Assembly (NCBI GenBank): GCA_900752815.1
Contig: CAADWS010000004.1
Span: forward strand, 1 to 64,000
Reading direction: 5' to 3'
DNA: 64,000 nucleotides
From: Bacteroidaceae bacterium
Lineage (GTDB): Bacteria > Bacteroidota > Bacteroidia > Bacteroidales > Bacteroidaceae
Below the pieces are notes generated by a model. It was not told where the DNA came from. It was given only the letters and a program-made list of their open reading frames with translations, and did no database searches. The position numbers were made by a program, and so were the translations under genes. Positions 26,400 through 33,262 of this stretch are shown here, piece after piece; the stretch's first letter is position 1; each line of letters begins with the position of its first letter.

Positions 26400-26875
26400 T
26401 GTGAATTTGTTAATAGTTGATTACTTCCGGGTTCCACCCATTTTCTGAGTATCACCAGGTCCTTGTCTTTTTCGCTTTGCCAGAACCATTTGCCCATCGT
26501 TTCGGGATTCCATGTGAACCCGCCTATAATCCGGCAGAGGATATAGAATTCCAGCTCGAATTGCGCGGTATCCCGGTGTTGCCCGTACAGCATGTCCCCG
26601 TCCTCGAGGTCACTTTCGGGCAATGCCATGAAATACCGGCGGGACTTGCTCTGGCTGCGCTCCGATGGTATCGAATGTTTATAGCGGCGGTACAGCTCCT
26701 CCACATCCGTGAAAAAATCCCCGCAGCCGTACTCCGGCAACCACGGAGCGCCATCATACCTGCCGTTCCGTATCATGTGTCTCCCGTTTACTTTTAAACT
26801 TCTGGACTGGAAATCAATCCGGAAATTTGCGCCGTTCTCTATGGCGGTGACGGTTTCTCGGTAAATATCTTCCAT
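26396..26875 (-). CDS. Hypothetical protein, 159 aa
   Basis: Soluble protein with several tryptophans in the C-terminal part (GGFTWNPETMGKWFWQSEKD). It is the first gene after the RNA array and probably followed the 222-residue gene directly before the reverse transcriptase cassette was inserted. No family recognised. Confidence 0.55.
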   Translation of the reverse strand: MEDIYRETVTAIENGANFRIDFQSRSLKVNGRHMIRNGRYDGAPWLPEYGCGDFFTDVEELYRRYKHSIPSERSQSKSRRYFMALPESDLEDGDMLYGQHRDTAQFELEFYILCRIIGGFTWNPETMGKWFWQSEKDKDLVILRKWVEPGSNQLLTNSQ

Positions 26876-26896
26876 TTTCTCACCTGTTTACAATTA

Positions 26897-26908
26897 ATGG
26901 CACTCAAA
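26897..26908. repeat. Direct repeat, distal copy, bracketing the RT cassette
   Basis: ATGGCACTCAAA, identical to 29006-29017. On the minus strand this copy reads Phe-Glu-Cys-His and is followed at once by TAA (26896-26894). It therefore looks like the original 3' end of the 222-residue gene that the cassette interrupts. Confidence 0.65.
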
Positions 26909-26939
26909 CCCCTGGCGCGTATCTTTATAGTCCTGATAA

Positions 26940-27005
26940 ATACAGTAGGACTTCGGTCCTGAACCAGGTAGTTGCCTGGCTCAGGACCAAGCTTGAATAC
27001 TGTAT
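26940..27005. repeat. Unit 0 hairpin
   Basis: Outer stem ATACAGTA with TACTGTAT (26940-26947 and 26998-27005). Inside it, GGTCCTGA pairs with TCAGGACC and CCAGG with CCTGG around loop TAGTTG. On the plus strand AGGAC-TTCG-GTCCT is an alternative, mutually exclusive UUCG tetraloop hairpin. Confidence 0.7.
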
Positions 27006-27098
27006 CTTGAATTTGGGTCCCTCGTGCATATGCGGTCGCGCTACCTTCTGTTCAGGGGACTCATCCGGACGGCACATCCCTTTAAAAACCTGATACGG

Positions 27099-27177
27099 GC
27101 CGCGAGTACAGCTGGAACCTGTGTCATCTGTCGTGTTAGCAGGAGATGACACAGGCTCCAGCCGTGTGAATTGCGGC
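27099..27177. repeat. Unit 1 hairpin
   Basis: GCCGC/GCGGC at the base, then GCTGGA/TCCAGC, then a perfect 12-bp stem CCTGTGTCATCT/AGATGACACAGG (27118-27129 with 27144-27155). The loop is GTCGTGTTAGCAGG. Confidence 0.75.
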
Positions 27178-27224
27178 TCTGTTGAAATCCCGGCCTTGCC
27201 CCCTTTGCCCTGTGCTGTTCTTTT

Positions 27225-27375
27225 TGCGGTTCCCGGAATGCCGGCACGTTCCTTTACAGGTCCGATGTCTGCTGTGGCGGAAGCCGGAATGGCGCCGTCG
27301 TATAACGTTAGGGATACGACGGCGCGAGACGGGCTTATCGGGGACAGCAGGCTGAATCCATTCCCCCGAACCGCA
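27225..27375. repeat. Unit 2 nested stems
   Basis: TGCGGTTC (27225) pairs with GAACCGCA (27368), and GGAATG with CATTCC, enclosing the box. Then CTGCTGT/ACAGCAG (27269, 27344), AAGCC/GGCTT, and an 11-bp apical stem GCGCCGTCGTA/TACGACGGCGC (27292-27302 with 27315-27325). The loop is TAACGTTAGGGA. Confidence 0.75.
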
Positions 27376-27397
27376 CGTTCCCGTGCTGGAAAAGACT

Positions 27398-27550
27398 GAA
27401 AGTTCTCATAATACCGGCACATGGCTTTATGCTTCCGATGTATCCCGCGTATGGGTCTTCTGCGGAGTCCGAAGGCGACGGTCAGCCGCCTTCAGACTCG
27501 GAAAGAAGACGTTGGTACGCGGGATGCCCAAACCTATTCCTTGAACTTTC
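27398..27550. repeat. Unit 3 nested stems
   Basis: Outer GAAAGTTC/GAACTTTC (27398-27405 with 27543-27550) encloses the box. The inner hairpin has ATCCCGCGTA/TACGCGGGAT (27442, 27516), GTCTTCT/AGAAGAC, GAGTC/GACTC and GAAGGCG/CGCCTTC. The loop is ACGGTCAGC. Confidence 0.75.
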
Positions 27551-27565
27551 CCGGTGTGCTCCGGT

Positions 27566-27723
27566 AACGGGTGCGGGACAGACGGCACATGACTTTAATT
27601 TCCCGATACATTACAGGCGCAGCCAGAATCGAGATGGGATTAACCGGGTGTTAGACCGGTTAATCTCGATATGGATTCTGGTTATAAGCCTGTAACGTTG
27701 AATAGCCTGCCCGTCCACCCGTT
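27566..27723. repeat. Unit 4 nested stems
   Basis: Outer AACGGGTG/CACCCGTT (27566-27573 with 27716-27723) encloses the box. The inner hairpin has TTACAGGC/GCCTGTAA (27611, 27688), CCAGAATC/GATTCTGG (27623, 27674) and GATTAACCGG/CCGGTTAATC (27638, 27656). The loop is GTGTTAGA. Confidence 0.75.
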
Positions 27724-27744
27724 CTGCCGTGTGCCCGGCGTAAC

Positions 27745-29007
27745 TTATAGCGATGCCACCAGCGTGTTGTACACCGCCCGGCTGGTCAGAAGGGCGTTAC
27801 GCATGCAGCCGACAGTCAGGTAACCCGGTATGTCCCGGTCTGTTTTATCGCGGTTGGCCTTCACGTTGCGTCCCCGTCCCCGGACGATGCAGCCATCCGG
27901 TTTGGTTCGGACATATCCCAGACCGCCGATCTTGCACCTGCCCGTCTGAATGGCTCTAAAGCAGTCCATCACGAACTTGTTCAGCTCGTTGAGGTCACTC
28001 TTCACATTACAGACCGGCAATACCTGTATCGCCCAGCTGAACTCGCCCTTGTACAGGTAACGGTTCACGGCGTCCACGGCTTTTGCCAGTGTCGTGTCCC
28101 GGCAGCGGATTGTCCGCCGCTCGATCTCGTGCTGGAAGGTCTTGATGCGTGATGACGAGAGCGAGACCATGCCGCCCTTGATACTGAATCCTAAGAACTT
28201 GAACCAGACATCGGCTGCCAGGTATTCCACTTTCTTGGGATTTAGCTTCATGGATTTATCTTCCAGGCGTTTTTGGAGTGTGTCCATCGCTTTTTCATAA
28301 TCCTTGCCGATAAAAAGCATATCGTCGGAATACCGGACGTAGTAGCCGTTCATTTGTGACAGTTCCCTGTCTAGGTCGTAGAGCAGTACATCCGCCAGCC
28401 AGCTAGCCACAGCACAACCCTGTTTCAAGGATTGATACTTGCTTTGCAACCGGTTATCTTCATCGAAATAGAGGTCCGAGTGGTAATATTTCCTAAGTAC
28501 GTCTATCAGGGCAGACTGGCCGTGTTTGGCCTCCACCTTGTCGAACGCCTCGTCGATGAACCGTATCGGAACACTGTCGAAGTATTTGGAAAGGTCGGAC
28601 TTCCAGCCCAGACAGCCGCTATTGCCGGTTTCTGTCATCCGGTGGCTGACTTCCGTAACTACCTTGCCGCACCCTATACCGGTCTGGTAGGACTTGCACG
28701 AAGAGTGCAGCATCTCCGGCATCAACTCGAAGAGCAGGTCGTTGGCGATACCCAGTACTACGCGGTCCATCGGCTCGTTTACGTACACTGTGCGGAACTC
28801 ACCGTTGTCCTTGGGTATCTGCGCCGTGTGGGGAGGGGAAATCTCGTACTTTCCCCGGCGCATGGCATAGGCCATCGCCATACGGGTATGCTCGTCGGTC
28901 AGCCGAATAAGTTGGTCTTTCCTAATGTCTTTCAGCACGCCTTTCTCAATGGCCTTCGTCCACCGGCCTATGTCGAAGAACATTTGCAATATCTTGTCTT
29001 CATTCAT
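27745..29007 (-). CDS. Reverse transcriptase, unassigned class, 420 aa
   Basis: RNA-dependent DNA polymerase with a complete palm. Motifs 1-2 are IPKDNGEFRTVYVNEPMDRVV (residues about 64-84). Motif A is KSDLSKYFDSV with D138. Motif 4 is the unusual LKQGCAVASWLADVLLYDLD (194-213). Motif C is YVRYSDDMLFIG with D228 and D229, and KFLGFSIKGG lies near 270. A thumb-like C-terminus of about 130 residues ends in GYLTVGCMRNALLTSRAVYN. There is no HNH endonuclease or protease, and I see no maturase DNA-binding region. The usual SP...AN of motif 4 is replaced by SW...AD, and the retron VTG is missing. The ATG at 29007 is preferred to an upstream TTG. It overlaps the 222-residue gene by eight bases, and its stop abuts the RNA array. 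Confidence 0.85.
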   Translation of the reverse strand: MNEDKILQMFFDIGRWTKAIEKGVLKDIRKDQLIRLTDEHTRMAMAYAMRRGKYEISPPHTAQIPKDNGEFRTVYVNEPMDRVVLGIANDLLFELMPEMLHSSCKSYQTGIGCGKVVTEVSHRMTETGNSGCLGWKSDLSKYFDSVPIRFIDEAFDKVEAKHGQSALIDVLRKYYHSDLYFDEDNRLQSKYQSLKQGCAVASWLADVLLYDLDRELSQMNGYYVRYSDDMLFIGKDYEKAMDTLQKRLEDKSMKLNPKKVEYLAADVWFKFLGFSIKGGMVSLSSSRIKTFQHEIERRTIRCRDTTLAKAVDAVNRYLYKGEFSWAIQVLPVCNVKSDLNELNKFVMDCFRAIQTGRCKIGGLGYVRTKPDGCIVRGRGRNVKANRDKTDRDIPGYLTVGCMRNALLTSRAVYNTLVASL

Positions 29008-29668
29008 GGCACTCAAAACTTTTTTGGGAAAGGATAAAATTCAGTATGTCCATGCCGGATTCTACGTCACATTCCTGCTCGTACTCCTCGCCCGTGTAGT
29101 AACTGTAACCCATGATGAAGATTTTCCCGTCTTTCCGGAGCGACGCGTTCGTGATGACCAGTTCCACGGGGTCACGGTCCACAACATGGAGATAGGTCGA
29201 GGATTGTTCACCGTTGTCATCAAGGCTGCCGCCACACTCGGAAAGCAGCTCCACGGACAGGGCGTAACATTTTTCATTCAGGGCTTTCTCCGCCACGTGA
29301 TGGTTGTTCATCTCTTCCGTAAGTGTTCGGATGCGGTCACCGCGTCTCTGCTCGGGAACCGGTTCGAAAGCGGTTTCGAACATCCAGACAGGCATCCATT
29401 TATGGAAGACGGCGGGTCCCAAGCGGCATATGTAAACTTCATCGTTCTCTTTCTCCGTCTCCGGGATATCCATTCCCGAGGCTCGTGCTGCCGCTACGCT
29501 CATGCGCTCGAAACCGCCGAGGCAGGAAGGTGCCGACTTCAAACGGTAGGGACGGATGTTTCCTACAGGGACACCCATTGACATAAGTAGCATCCCCTTA
29601 AAAGTGTCGGTAACGGGAGTGGTTTGCTGTTTGTTCATTCTTTTATTCATTTTCTGGTCTTTGTACAT
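29000..29668 (-). CDS. Hypothetical protein, 222 aa, 3' end rewritten by the RT cassette
   Basis: Soluble protein with a cysteine-bearing middle and an acidic C-terminal domain (YSYYTGEEYEQECDVESGMD). The last codons read KSFECHE-stop here. At the distal repeat the same codons run into TAA, so the original protein probably ended KSFECH. Alternative starts lie at the methionines of MNKRMNKQ. Function unknown. Confidence 0.55.
   Translation of the reverse strand: MYKDQKMNKRMNKQQTTPVTDTFKGMLLMSMGVPVGNIRPYRLKSAPSCLGGFERMSVAAARASGMDIPETEKENDEVYICRLGPAVFHKWMPVWMFETAFEPVPEQRRGDRIRTLTEEMNNHHVAEKALNEKCYALSVELLSECGGSLDDNGEQSSTYLHVVDRDPVELVITNASLRKDGKIFIMGYSYYTGEEYEQECDVESGMDILNFILSQKSFECHE
29006..29017. 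repeat. Direct repeat, proximal copy, bracketing the RT cassette
   Basis: ATGGCACTCAAA, identical to 26897-26908; with flanks, 16 of 18 positions match. On the minus strand it codes Phe-Glu-Cys-His at the end of the 222-residue gene and includes the first two bases of the reverse transcriptase start codon. Confidence 0.65.
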
Positions 29669-29681
29669 ACATTATGATTTC

Positions 29682-30329
29682 TCACGCATCCTCCGCAAGG
29701 GCCACAAGCTGCTCTTCCGGCAGCAGGAACTCCTCGTCCGTGAAGTAATAGCAGATTTTCCGGTCCACGGCCTCCGCCTCGTCCGATATGGGTGCGCCGT
29801 CTTTGCCGACCAGCACGTCTTGCAGACCCGTTACAGAGACTAGGGTTTTGTATTCCCCGCCCGTTCCACGGAACAGCGTCAGTTCCCTGACAAAATATTC
29901 CCTGTCATTCCATGTGATAATCTCAAACATTTCCTCCACTTCCGGGAACAGCCGGCACAGGACCGGAAACAGTTTGCAGGCATCGCTCCGGAGCATCAGG
30001 AAGACACATTCCATCAGGCATAGTCCGGCATCTTTGAGCATGGGCAGCAATACGTCCGTGCCTGCTCCGTTTGCCTCTGCCACTATCAGGGCTTTCCAGT
30101 ATCCTTCCTGGAATGAGTCCGTCCAAGGGATGAGTTCGGCTGCCCTGACGGAATAGGAAACCGCGATTTCTTCCGGATTGTCCTCGTCCGTGGAAATCAG
30201 TCCTATTTTCGTGTCATCTTCGACAGGCTCCTTTACCGGCAGGCAGACTTTCATTTTCCGGAACGTGTCCGTGTCCTCGTCCGCCCAGTTGACAAAGCCG
30301 CCGAATCTTATAAAATCATATCTGCTCAT
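29682..30329 (-). CDS. Hypothetical protein, 215 aa
   Basis: Acidic soluble protein with a hydrophobic helical centre (AGLCLMECVFLMLRSDACKLF). Thirteen bases upstream of the next gene. No family recognised. Confidence 0.55.
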   Translation of the reverse strand: MSRYDFIRFGGFVNWADEDTDTFRKMKVCLPVKEPVEDDTKIGLISTDEDNPEEIAVSYSVRAAELIPWTDSFQEGYWKALIVAEANGAGTDVLLPMLKDAGLCLMECVFLMLRSDACKLFPVLCRLFPEVEEMFEIITWNDREYFVRELTLFRGTGGEYKTLVSVTGLQDVLVGKDGAPISDEAEAVDRKICYYFTDEEFLLPEEQLVALAEDA

Positions 30330-30357
30330 TTGTCATTATTGTTTATTGTTATTTACC

Positions 30358-30603
30358 TTACAATTCTTCCGGTTCTCCATCGTTGATACTCCGGTAGAAA
30401 CGGTCTCCGTCCGCCCACTTCTTGGCGGTGATAGCCAGCTCGAAAGCTTCCTCTATGGAAAGGCCGTCGGCGGGAAGGGCATCAAGGAGTTCTCCCATGC
30501 ATACGTCATTCTCGCGATACTCTTTCTGCACCTTTCCGAGTGTCATTCTGCCCTTGTCCGTCTTTTTACGCCACAAAAGCATCTGTTGTATCCAATTTTT
30601 CAT
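30358..30603 (-). CDS. Small hypothetical protein, 81 aa
   Basis: Basic N-terminal helix (MKNWIQQMLLWRKKTDKGR) and an acidic remainder. No family recognised. Confidence 0.5.
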   Translation of the reverse strand: MKNWIQQMLLWRKKTDKGRMTLGKVQKEYRENDVCMGELLDALPADGLSIEEAFELAITAKKWADGDRFYRSINDGEPEEL

Positions 30604-30615
30604 GCGATTCTTTTA

Positions 30616-30795
30616 TTAAAGGAAATCCTTGGCATAACTGCGGGCTTCATTGAAAGTGTTGAAGCCGATTCCACTCATGCAAGAGATTGCCCAGTATCTT
30701 AATTTCCTGCTTTCGGCACGGGCAAGATAGATTTGCCCGATACAAATCCCGTCTTTGAGAATGTCATGCCGCTTGTCTTTTGTAATCCGTACCAT
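30616..30795 (-). CDS. Small hypothetical protein, 59 aa
   Basis: Reads MVRITKDKRHDILKDGICIG followed by QIYLARAESRKLRYWAIS and GFNTFNEARSYAKDFL. This looks like a compact DRBM-like or DUF-type alpha/beta fold. The ATG at 30795 lies 10 bases after the neighbour's stop. A longer upstream extension in the same frame is low-complexity out-of-frame sequence and is rejected. Confidence 0.55.
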   Translation of the reverse strand: MVRITKDKRHDILKDGICIGQIYLARAESRKLRYWAISCMSGIGFNTFNEARSYAKDFL

Positions 30796-30805
30796 GTTCC
30801 GACAT

Positions 30806-31126
30806 TCACTTGTCCATTTTCCAAAATCCGTAATCGGACCCGTCACCGAGATGAGCACCGAAATAGTACCCCTCCGGTGAGTAACTATCGAGCGTGTCGA
30901 ACAGCGATTCCAGCAATCCCGCCGCGTCATCGCTGTTCCACCAGTCTGCTTCTTTGTCCTCCATGGCATGGGCGGGGATGGCATTCATCACCTGCACGTA
31001 CTCCGGTGTGTCACGGATAACGTCCAAGAACGCCGGAATCAGGTCCTGCGTGCGCATCGTGCCGTGGGAGATACTCTCTCCCGGCACGGCATGGAGGCGG
31101 TTTTGTGTCCTCTCGTCTATGAACAT
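30806..31126 (-). CDS. Hypothetical protein, 106 aa
   Basis: Start MFIDERTQNRLHAVPGES at 31126, five bases after the next gene's stop. Acidic C-terminal half with aromatic residues (YYFGAHLGDGSDYGFW). No family recognised. Confidence 0.55.
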   Translation of the reverse strand: MFIDERTQNRLHAVPGESISHGTMRTQDLIPAFLDVIRDTPEYVQVMNAIPAHAMEDKEADWWNSDDAAGLLESLFDTLDSYSPEGYYFGAHLGDGSDYGFWKMDK

Positions 31127-31131
31127 GGCAT

Positions 31132-31611
31132 TTAGATAAAGGGCAGACGGGTATCTTCCAGCATGGAGGCCAGCATTTGACACATCTCGTATGAAGCACG
31201 GTTGCGGTCGTCAATGCAGCGTGAATCACGCCCTGCCATAGCGGTAATGGAAGCCTTTACCGTTCTGAAGAATGTCTGTTCCAGTGTCTTGTGGAAATAA
31301 GGAAGAGCCTGGGCGAAACGTTCGGACTTGAATCCCAAATCGTTCATGGCGTATTCCAGCTGTTTGGCCGCCTTGTACTCGCGGCTGTTCTCCAGGCTTT
31401 CCGGAATATCACCGAACTGTGCGGTCCGGAGCTGGCGTTCCAGTTCGATGACGGCCACCGAAAGCAACAGCTTGATGGCTTCCGGGTTGCCGATACCGTG
31501 TTTCTGCCCGTCAGCGGTATGGAACTCGATCAGGTTTACACTGTTATTCTCTTGTAATTCTTTGTAGCATGCGAGGGTCTTGCTGAGCGCTTTTGCTTTC
31601 TCTTTATCCAT
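31132..31611 (-). CDS. Hypothetical helical protein, 159 aa
   Basis: Mostly helical with heptad-like leucines (LLLSVAVIELERQLRTAQ, QLEYAMNDLGFKSERFAQAL). The start MDKEKAKALSKTLACYKEL at 31611 lies four bases from the DUF3846-like gene. No family recognised. Confidence 0.55.
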   Translation of the reverse strand: MDKEKAKALSKTLACYKELQENNSVNLIEFHTADGQKHGIGNPEAIKLLLSVAVIELERQLRTAQFGDIPESLENSREYKAAKQLEYAMNDLGFKSERFAQALPYFHKTLEQTFFRTVKASITAMAGRDSRCIDDRNRASYEMCQMLASMLEDTRLPFI

Positions 31612-31615
31612 AATT

Positions 31616-31891
31616 TTATCTGATTTGATTGTTATTGCACACAAGTACGTCCCCAACGATGAAGTCTTTCGACGCCGGGTGATGAGCACGGAATATCCTG
31701 CTCGCTTCAAGATTGAGGGACAGAGGGATAAGTTTGCCTTCCTCGTTGACGACCATTGTCGTGTTCCCGTCCAGTTCCACCAGTTCGATGTAGCCGCCGA
31801 CAATCGCCTGCATCTCCTCCAGCGTGAAGTCTGAGCCATTGGCTGGCTGCACGGGTTGGCGTGTTCCGTCCGTTTTGATGATTTCTGTCAT
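31616..31891 (-). CDS. DUF3846-like protein, 91 aa
   Basis: The order LEEMQAIVGGYIELVELDG, MVVNEEGKLIPL, SLNLEASRIF and IVGDVLVCNN matches the DUF3846 pattern as I know it: a strand with VE, a VxNEEGKL turn, LPxN, and IVGDVLV. It is a small mobile-element protein of unknown function, common in phages and plasmids. Confidence 0.7.
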   Translation of the reverse strand: MTEIIKTDGTRQPVQPANGSDFTLEEMQAIVGGYIELVELDGNTTMVVNEEGKLIPLSLNLEASRIFRAHHPASKDFIVGDVLVCNNNQIR

Positions 31892-31906
31892 AGTTGCTTT
31901 GAAATT

Positions 31907-32365
31907 TTAAGATTCATGACTCGCCAGTATATCCAAAATCTGTTGCAAAGGGAATTTTTCAGTATAGAATCGCTCGTCGGTATGTTTGCCGTACGCCCGG
32001 TATCTGGCTTCCCCGTTTGCAAATACCGCCAAGATATGGCTGACCAGCACATTGTCCGGCGGAACCAACCTTTCCAGTTCCGTTTCGGTCAGTTCCACGA
32101 AGCACCAGTTATTGTCTTCCGGCAAGTCCTCGCTGCCCAGTATCCCGTCCTCGTCCGGCTGGTAAAAACCAACCGATATGTCATAAAAGTTCAAAGACTG
32201 GAAACTGATGTCATCCTTGAATGGCTTGACGGCTTCCAGCCTGCCGGACTGTGTCTGTCTCCACTCTTTTGACAGGTACACGATTGCAAAGTCGCAGCAA
32301 TCCCATGCACTGTCAGTTCCTGCCTTGAGCAGGAGGTATGGGGTAGGTTCATTTGAGATTTTCAT
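31907..32365 (-). CDS. Hypothetical protein, 152 aa
   Basis: Begins MKISNEPTPYLLLKAGTDSAWD and has an acidic, aromatic middle. Overlaps the next gene by four bases. No family recognised. Confidence 0.55.
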   Translation of the reverse strand: MKISNEPTPYLLLKAGTDSAWDCCDFAIVYLSKEWRQTQSGRLEAVKPFKDDISFQSLNFYDISVGFYQPDEDGILGSEDLPEDNNWCFVELTETELERLVPPDNVLVSHILAVFANGEARYRAYGKHTDERFYTEKFPLQQILDILASHES

Positions 32366-33252
32366 CGTATTTCCCTCCTTTTATGCCACGCGTGATACCG
32401 TTTCACGGTGCGTAGCTGGTTAATGATATGGCCAAAAAGCTCGCGTGAATAGATGCGGTAATGGAACACAGCCGAATACTCGCATACATTGCCGTGAAAG
32501 TCCACGTGGGAGCGGTCATCCGCAAAGTCGAACAAGTCGCCCTGGATTTCCAGCGTGTATTTGTTCTTCCGTAGCCAGTCAAAAAACTCGAAGATGTCCT
32601 TCTTTTGGGAGTAGAAAGTGCAGTATTCGTAGCGGTTTCCGCGCAGGTTCCTCAGCAATGCCGCCATCTCGTTCCGTTCCCGGCGGTCGCCAAATTCGGA
32701 TCCCGTCCGAGTGGCGAGGTTCTTCAGGAAATATATTTTACCTCCATACTCGAAATAGTACGGTATGTAGGTGACCGTCTTTTTGTACCAATTGACATAT
32801 TTGACAAAGGAAGCCTTCTTGACGATGGCGGGATGCAGGTTTACTTTCTCCATGTGTTCCCGAATCTGGCGGTAGATTTCCGCATTGGAAAGACGTATGG
32901 GACGTTCCGCCCGGAAATACCTGCCGTCCGACTCGAAACAGAGCGCGTACAGGTTTCGGTAATACGGTTCCCCGACAAAGAACCAGTCGCTCTGCATGCG
33001 GGCCGGAGGCAGGCATTCCAGCAGTTCGTAATAACGTTCCTCCGTAATTTCATGGAAGGGCTTGCAAAGTGCCCGGGTATAACGCTTCACAAGCAGTGTC
33101 ATGCGTACCGGTGATACAGCGACCAGGTACGGGTTCTTCTCCCTTTCGCGCAGTGCTTCCAGCGTCTCGCCGCCGTAGTCGCTGTGCATGTCATCCGACA
33201 TCGACGTGAGGCATGTCCCGTCGAAATAACGTGAATCGATGATGTATCTCAT
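32362..33252 (-). CDS. Hypothetical protein, 296 aa
   Basis: Tyrosine- and arginine-rich soluble protein (YYRNLYALCFESDGRYF, YKKTVTYIPYYFEYGGKIYF) with a basic C-terminus (KRYHAWHKRREIR). ATG at 33252, ten bases after the next gene. No family recognised. Confidence 0.55.
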   Translation of the reverse strand: MRYIIDSRYFDGTCLTSMSDDMHSDYGGETLEALREREKNPYLVAVSPVRMTLLVKRYTRALCKPFHEITEERYYELLECLPPARMQSDWFFVGEPYYRNLYALCFESDGRYFRAERPIRLSNAEIYRQIREHMEKVNLHPAIVKKASFVKYVNWYKKTVTYIPYYFEYGGKIYFLKNLATRTGSEFGDRRERNEMAALLRNLRGNRYEYCTFYSQKKDIFEFFDWLRKNKYTLEIQGDLFDFADDRSHVDFHGNVCEYSAVFHYRIYSRELFGHIINQLRTVKRYHAWHKRREIR

Positions 33253-33262
33253 GGGCACTGGA

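Larger units (their letters stand above)
26914..27744 (-). ncRNA. Array of five structured RNA units following the reverse transcriptase
   Basis: Five units begin at 26914, 27071, 27243, 27416 and 27584 and tile the region without gaps up to the stop codon of the reverse transcriptase. Each has a 24-position box with, on the minus strand, ATCrG, five variable bases, TAAAG, two bases, AyGyGCC. A long hairpin starts two to four bases from the box, and TTGAAT or a similar sequence lies beyond the hairpin in four of five units. Stem sequences differ completely between units. The region has no plausible coding frame. The minus strand is preferred because it continues the reverse transcriptase transcript. 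Confidence 0.8.

Noticed and set aside
27429..27695. Plus-strand open frame inside the array (and a minus-strand frame at 26925-27422)
   Set aside because: Both cross the hairpins of several units and give low-complexity proteins with no family resemblance.
25142..27744. CRISPR array or integron attC array
   Set aside because: Unit spacing (157-173 bases) and hairpin-rich units do not fit CRISPR. The GTTAG sequences resemble attC core sites but sit in apical loops instead of stem bases, and no gene cassettes lie between the units.
26914..29007. Group II intron explanation for the reverse transcriptase and structured RNA
   Set aside because: All the structure is 3' of the gene, none is 5'. 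I see no domain V-like hairpin, no exon-intron boundary signals and no maturase or endonuclease domain, and repeated units are not part of intron architecture.
26914..29007. Diversity-generating retroelement
   Set aside because: No template/variable repeat pair with adenine-specific differences was found near the gene, no Avd-like helper is recognisable, and motif 4 is not the DGR form.
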